NCBI RefSeq assembly: GCF_905220995.1
Contig: NZ_CAJNBJ010000020.1
Span: 146,086-210,085 of the forward strand
Direction: 5' to 3'
DNA length: 64,000 nucleotides
Source of the DNA: Nitrospira defluvii
GTDB taxonomy: Bacteria; Nitrospirota; Nitrospiria; Nitrospirales; Nitrospiraceae
Shown: positions 60,727 to 64,000 of the stretch, one piece after another
Numbering within the stretch: the stretch's first letter is position 1
Layout: each line of letters opens with the position of its first letter
The notes under the pieces: model-generated
Seen by the model: only the letters and a program-made list of their open reading frames with translations
The model's database searches: none
What the model was told of the DNA's origin: nothing
Made by a program: the position numbers and the translations under genes

Positions 60727-61578
60727 ATGGAGGAATGTGACATTGCTGCTTGGGTCCAGAAGGCGCCTGATGCCGCGCAACGAGAACTTCGACAGGCGGT
60801 CCACACCGTGTTGGTGGCAATTGGCCGTTCATCCGATCTTCAACCCCACATGATCATAAAGGGGGGCATCCTTCTCGCGATTCGGTACGAGAGTTCGCGA
60901 TATACGCGGGACATTGATTTCTCAACAGCCCAACGATTCGCTGAATTTGATCAGGAGACCTTTCGTTCGAAGTTTGAAGGCCGGCTTGCAGTGGCGGTCG
61001 AGGAGCTCGACTACGGAGTGGATTGCCGCGTGCAATCTTATGCGGTAAGACCAAAACGAGCAGACGCCGAATTTCAAACCATTCAAATGACACTAGGATA
61101 TGCGGAAAAGGGAACGAGAAAACATGGTCATCTCGTGGCCAAGAACTGCCCCGATGTGGTGGATGTGGATTACAGTTTTAACGAACAGACCAGCTCGGTG
61201 GATCAACTTCGTTTTCCTGACGGGACCGTCATTCATGCGTATAGCTTCATTGACCTAATGGCAGAGAAACTGAGAGCGCTCCTTCAGCAAGAAGTCAGAA
61301 ACCGAGTGCGCCGACAGGATGCCTACGATCTCTTCCGGATGATCAAAGACTATCCCGTGACCGATGAGCTGGTGAAAGCAGTGATTCTTGAGGCCTTGAA
61401 GTCTAAGGCCGCCTCTCGTGGCCTCACAGTGGATCGAACGTCTATGGCGAGCCCTGCGATTATCCAGCGTTCGAAAAAAGAGTATCCTCAATTAGCCAAT
61501 GAGATTCGTGAGGACTTACCTCCCTTTGAGGAAGTCTATGGAACCGTGCGCGTGTTTTTCGAATCCCTGCCCTGGTAG
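60727..61578 (+). CDS. abiEii: AbiEii/AbiGii-like nucleotidyltransferase toxin
   Basis: 283 residues from the ATG at 60727. The nucleotidyltransferase motifs are MIIKGGILLAIRYESSRYTR and RDIDFSTAQR (D-x-D), with the later YSFIDLMAEKLRALLQQE and RRQDAYDLFRMIKDY blocks of the AbiEii family. It should transfer nucleotides to a cell target such as tRNA when unchecked, giving phage abortive infection. The operon with abiEi is tight. The frame upstream of the ATG overlaps abiEi and is rejected as coding. Confidence 0.88.
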   Translation: MEECDIAAWVQKAPDAAQRELRQAVHTVLVAIGRSSDLQPHMIIKGGILLAIRYESSRYTRDIDFSTAQRFAEFDQETFRSKFEGRLAVAVEELDYGVDCRVQSYAVRPKRADAEFQTIQMTLGYAEKGTRKHGHLVAKNCPDVVDVDYSFNEQTSSVDQLRFPDGTVIHAYSFIDLMAEKLRALLQQEVRNRVRRQDAYDLFRMIKDYPVTDELVKAVILEALKSKAASRGLTVDRTSMASPAIIQRSKKEYPQLANEIREDLPPFEEVYGTVRVFFESLPW

Positions 61579-62154
61579 CACATTGGGTTTCCGCGTTTCA
61601 AAATGCGACAGTGGTCAAGAGTTACCTCCTAAAAGATGAGCGTTGCTCATTCGGTGGTGAAGAAATATGTTACCCGTGGAAAAGTCACCGGTCACGGGCA
61701 GCTGAGCATGGTCGACAGCTTCTCCATTGCCGCCAGCGACTGACTCTAACGTTCGTGTCAAGCTCTGAAAAACCAAAAGGCCCGGATTTCTCCGAGCCTT
61801 TATGAGTCGGCTTGCAAGCTAAGCGCAAACCCCCGAGCACTGCTCCTATGAACATAACCATACCGCACTCTCCAGTCGGTTTCCAGTCGTTCCGAACGAG
61901 TGCCATGGTGCAACGAGACGCCAGATAAGCCTCGCCCTCCCCTACACCGTAGATCTCGCTCCAACTCAGCAGTTCGCTACCTGGGGCGTAGGTGCCTGGT
62001 ATACTATGCGTTACCTCACCAACAAAACAAAGAGCCAGAATCTTTTTCTTCGGAATTTCGGACGCGCGCCCCCCAAGAATGTTGCTAGGACAGGTAGACT
62101 CTTGGTATACCAGGTACTATGGAATCAAGCAGACCATTGATCACATCAGACCTG
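61579..62154. other. Long non-coding stretch between abiE and the Tn7-like end
   Basis: About 575 bases. It has a possible remnant frame near 61650-61740 (VAHSVVKKYVTRGKVTGHGQ) without a start or family, the terminator at 61776-61801, and an inverted pair of CCTGGTATAC blocks at about 61997-62006 and 62104-62113. No TnsD target gene is recognised next to the transposon end. Confidence 0.45.
61776..61801 (+). terminator. Terminator after the abiE operon
   Basis: AAAGGCCCGGA pairs with TCCGAGCCTTT around TTTC with one mismatch; the stem ends in A and T tracts, so it can work in both directions. It lies ~200 bases after abiEii. Confidence 0.65.
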
Positions 62155-62220
62155 TGTGAGCTGACATTAAAGTTGTAGCCTTGACATTAAAGTCCTAGAC
62201 TTGACATTAAAGTTGTAGAC
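62155..62220 (+). mobile_element. tnsA-side end of a Tn7-like transposon with three TnsB-like sites
   Basis: TGT-GAGCT-GACATTAAAGT at 62155 matches the Tn7 end layout TGT-N5-GACAATAAAGT in base order and spacing. Three 20-bp tandem repeats follow: (C)TGACATTAAAGTTGTAGCC, TTGACATTAAAGTCCTAGAC and TTGACATTAAAGTTGTAGAC. These are probable TnsB-binding sites. The XRE gene and tnsA read inwards from this end. The element extends beyond base 64000, and its other end is not in the window. Confidence 0.82.
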
Positions 62221-62408
62221 TCTCCAATCGGAGAATTACCGCACTGCATTTTCATGTCTCCCGTCTCCGTCCAAATTACGGTAGAACCCCTTTTTAATTA
62301 ACCGAGCACACGTCCGTACTTCTGTACCTGGCGAACTCGCCACTTCAGAAGGGACTGATTGTGTGTTCATATGATTCGAACAGCATTTACGACACAAAAC
62401 TGACCTCA
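62221..62408 (+). promoter_or_regulatory. Leader of the XRE gene
   Basis: AT-rich bases with no gene. TTTTTAATTAACCG at about 62290-62303 and the GTG-led frame from 62361 are the only marks. A promoter for the XRE gene is expected here. Confidence 0.35.
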
Positions 62409-62918
62409 ATGAAGAACGATTTTGGCAAATATCTGCGGAGCTTACGCCTAGCAAAGAAGCTTGGTCTACGCGAACTAGCACGGGTGGTTTCTGCAAACGT
62501 TGAAGGACGAGGTATTACTCACGCCTATCTCAGCATAATTGAATCAGGTCGTAATCCACCCCCGCGTATTCCAATCCTGCATGGCCTCGCCGCAGCATTA
62601 GGGGTGCCCCCCATCGAGATGGAAATGGCTGCGAGCGGCTGGGAGATCATTCTTGTTCAAGACTTATTACAGGCCAATTCCAGGAGGACACCTGTTCCAG
62701 ACATTAGGAAACTAGATGGCCTTTCCCCTAAACAGGTCCTCCTCACACTCTCCAAAGCCTATGACACATCCCCCCTGTCTCTGAATATTCCAAAATGTAT
62801 CTTTCTCGACACGCCTCGGCCATTTATCGCGTTCCATCCATCCACTCAAACTCAACGGGAGACACTAAAGAAAGTGTCCGGCAAACAGCAGAAACTCGCC
62901 TCAGAACCATCTCACTAG
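62409..62918 (+). CDS. XRE family helix-turn-helix regulator in the Tn7-like element
   Basis: 169 residues from the ATG at 62409; a GTG at 62361 would add 16 residues without family features. The HTH is FGKYLRSLRLAKKLGLRELA, then THAYLSIIESGRNPPPRIPI and LHGLAAALGVPPIEM, a typical XRE/Cro fold. The C-terminal ~90 residues are unassigned. XRE regulators near tnsA are common in Tn7-like elements and may set the level of transposition genes. An AATGGTAA inverted repeat lies between it and tnsA. Confidence 0.78.
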   Translation: MKNDFGKYLRSLRLAKKLGLRELARVVSANVEGRGITHAYLSIIESGRNPPPRIPILHGLAAALGVPPIEMEMAASGWEIILVQDLLQANSRRTPVPDIRKLDGLSPKQVLLTLSKAYDTSPLSLNIPKCIFLDTPRPFIAFHPSTQTQRETLKKVSGKQQKLASEPSH

Positions 62919-63153
62919 GCAGTATATCCTGGCCCTACCGTCTGTTACGTCTCCACCGACACCGTCGTCGCGCATAGCTGACGACCTCTCCTAGTCCCAT
63001 CGCTATTACCATCGCAGGTTTCCTTTCCTCAAAATCGAGCCAATCGCCATAACCCGGCACGGATGAAGACGCGGCCACCATCATGACACTTGACATGAAT
63101 GGTAACTTTTTTTTACCATTTGGCACCTTTCAGGCTGAGCGAGACCATCATCC
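62919..63153 (+). promoter_or_regulatory. Intergenic region before tnsA
   Basis: About 235 bases with no gene. It holds the inverted repeat at 63098-63120. The region TTGACATGAATGGTAAC at about 63090-63106 could be a -35 element overlapping that repeat, so repression by the XRE protein is possible. Confidence 0.45.
63098..63120. promoter_or_regulatory. AATGGTAA-N7-TTACCATT inverted repeat
   Basis: Perfect 8-bp arms around CTTTTTT, 34 bases upstream of tnsA and just after a TTGACA-like block. It fits the operator of a dimeric XRE repressor. Confidence 0.6.
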
Positions 63154-64000
63154 ATGCCTACCTACAAACAGGTCGTTACGCCGGAACTCATTGCTCGCTG
63201 GATCCAGCAGGGGAGAGGAAAGGGAGAATACTTTGCGTATAAACCGTGGCTAACCGTTTTTGATTTCAGCTCTCGCGGTCTACGCACCAGACTGAAGGGC
63301 GCGACCACTGGGCGTATTCACCACCTCTTCAGCCGCCTGGAGCTCATCTTCTTCCACTTAGCAGACCTCGATAATGAGGTTCTGGATATTCGCGAACAGT
63401 ATCCTCTCTTTCCTCAGGACAATACTGTGGCTATTGCGAATTCACTCGGATTTAAACACCCGACTGATCCAAAGAGTAAGCATCCAATCATTATGACAAC
63501 CGACTTTTTGTTGACGCTTGGGTCTCGTGACAAAGTCCACTATCAAGCATGGTCGGTAAAGTACGAACGAGACCTCTACAAAACTCGTACTCTACAGAAA
63601 CTAGAAATCGAGCGACAGTTCTGGCACATGCTCGGTATTCCCTGGCGCATCTTTACAGAAGCCACGATCAGCAAGCCATTCATCAGCACGCTCAGACGGC
63701 TCCATCCCTACAAAAGTCCAACCTCCATAGAGTTTATCCCTCAAGAACTAACTGAGAACATTAAGACCCTTCTCCTCAATGAAGTACGGCCCGGGGTCAA
63801 ATTGGCTCCCATCACCAACTCCTGCGACAACATCTTCCAATTGAGGCCTGGAACCTCACTGCAAGTCGCACGGCATATGCTGGCGAACTCGTACTGGCCT
63901 ATCGATTTCACCAGATACACCTCACCACGAACCCCCCTGCTTTTCACCGATCGCCCATTTCGCTTCTCAGAAGGAGGGGTGACCTTCCCCCGTTTGTTAC
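63154..64000 (+). CDS. tnsA: Tn7-like transposase endonuclease subunit TnsA, open at the window edge
   Basis: 282 residues are visible and the frame has no stop before base 64000. TnsA signs: RIHHLFSRLELIFFHLADLD with E63, the EQYPLFPQDNTVAIANSLGF block, IIMTTDFLLTLG with D117, YQAWSVKYERDLYKTRTLQK with Q131/K136, then LEIERQFWHMLGIPWRIFTE. These acidic and lysine positions form the restriction-enzyme-like site that cuts the 5' ends of the element. The C-terminal TnsC-contact region is partly visible. It starts 934 bases after the transposon end, beyond the XRE gene. TnsB, TnsC and targeting proteins must lie further right. Confidence 0.9.
   Translation, partial: MPTYKQVVTPELIARWIQQGRGKGEYFAYKPWLTVFDFSSRGLRTRLKGATTGRIHHLFSRLELIFFHLADLDNEVLDIREQYPLFPQDNTVAIANSLGFKHPTDPKSKHPIIMTTDFLLTLGSRDKVHYQAWSVKYERDLYKTRTLQKLEIERQFWHMLGIPWRIFTEATISKPFISTLRRLHPYKSPTSIEFIPQELTENIKTLLLNEVRPGVKLAPITNSCDNIFQLRPGTSLQVARHMLANSYWPIDFTRYTSPRTPLLFTDRPFRFSEGGVTFPRLL

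Noticed and set aside
61611..61805. 64-residue open frame with several cysteines
   Set aside because: It has no ribosome site or family and overlaps the terminator region.
62161..62220. Three 20-bp tandem repeats as a CRISPR array or plasmid iterons
   Set aside because: The units touch without spacers and match the Tn7 TnsB site with the right terminal TGT spacing; tnsA lies beside them.
1..64000. tRNA, rRNA or CRISPR loci
   Set aside because: No tRNA-like cloverleaf, rRNA block or spaced repeat array was seen while reading the gaps; a tRNA or Rfam search was not possible here.

Overview
The window looks like chromosomal DNA of a GC-rich Gram-negative chemolithotroph. The mix of Crp/Fnr and sigma-54 regulation, a SoxC-type sulfite dehydrogenase, arsenic methylation genes, phosphate ABC genes and many small redox stress proteins suggests Nitrospirota (a Nitrospira-like organism). 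That assignment is inference from gene content; no rRNA or other marker gene is present. I saw no tRNA, rRNA or CRISPR array.

Layout. 1-6.8 kb: the tail of a glycosidase, an aquaporin, a GMC oxidoreductase, a double VOC protein, a small membrane protein and a glycogen-debranching-type enzyme. 6.9-12.5 kb: an IS630 element, gene remnants, a Crp/Fnr regulator, a lone receiver protein, and a small secreted-protein gene split by an IS630 element that itself carries an IS5 element. 12.7-21 kb: an unknown membrane-anchored protein, a TVP38-type protein, a flavin disulfide reductase, a DUF3047 protein, a MNT/HEPN toxin-antitoxin pair between two copies of a cytochrome c 3' end, and a SoxC/cytochrome c pair. 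21-25.8 kb: a minus-strand operon with a bufferin-type (DUF2282) metallophore precursor, its DUF692 and DUF2063 maturation proteins, DoxX, a TlpA thioredoxin and an Old Yellow Enzyme. 26-41.9 kb: many small detoxification and redox genes (AhpD-like, DsrE-like, isochorismatase-like, PPOX, SDR, YHS) with sigma-54, HxlR, TetR and MerR regulators. Operators can be read for the sigma-54 and TetR circuits. 42-50.4 kb: arsM-arsR-arsS followed by pstSCAB, a receiver-less PhoB-type regulator and a second PstS behind a clear Pho box.

50.5-64 kb is an accessory region. It has a decayed outer-membrane gene, an IS3 gene split by a group II intron, a second IS3 split by an IS110 element, a DUF3800 protein, a tyrosine recombinase and an AbiEi/AbiEii system preceded by two perfect 41-bp palindromes. 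At the right edge is the tnsA-side end of a Tn7-like transposon: a TGT terminus, three tandem TnsB-like 20-bp repeats, an XRE regulator and an open tnsA that runs off the window. The cargo and targeting genes of this transposon lie outside the window.

The most interesting items are the Tn7-like end, the palindromes in front of abiE, the bufferin operon with an extended redox tail, the sigma-54 divergent circuit, the receiver-less PhoB regulator and the nested transposons with exactly restorable target genes. Two genes are broken by one-base changes in G runs and may be sequencing errors.
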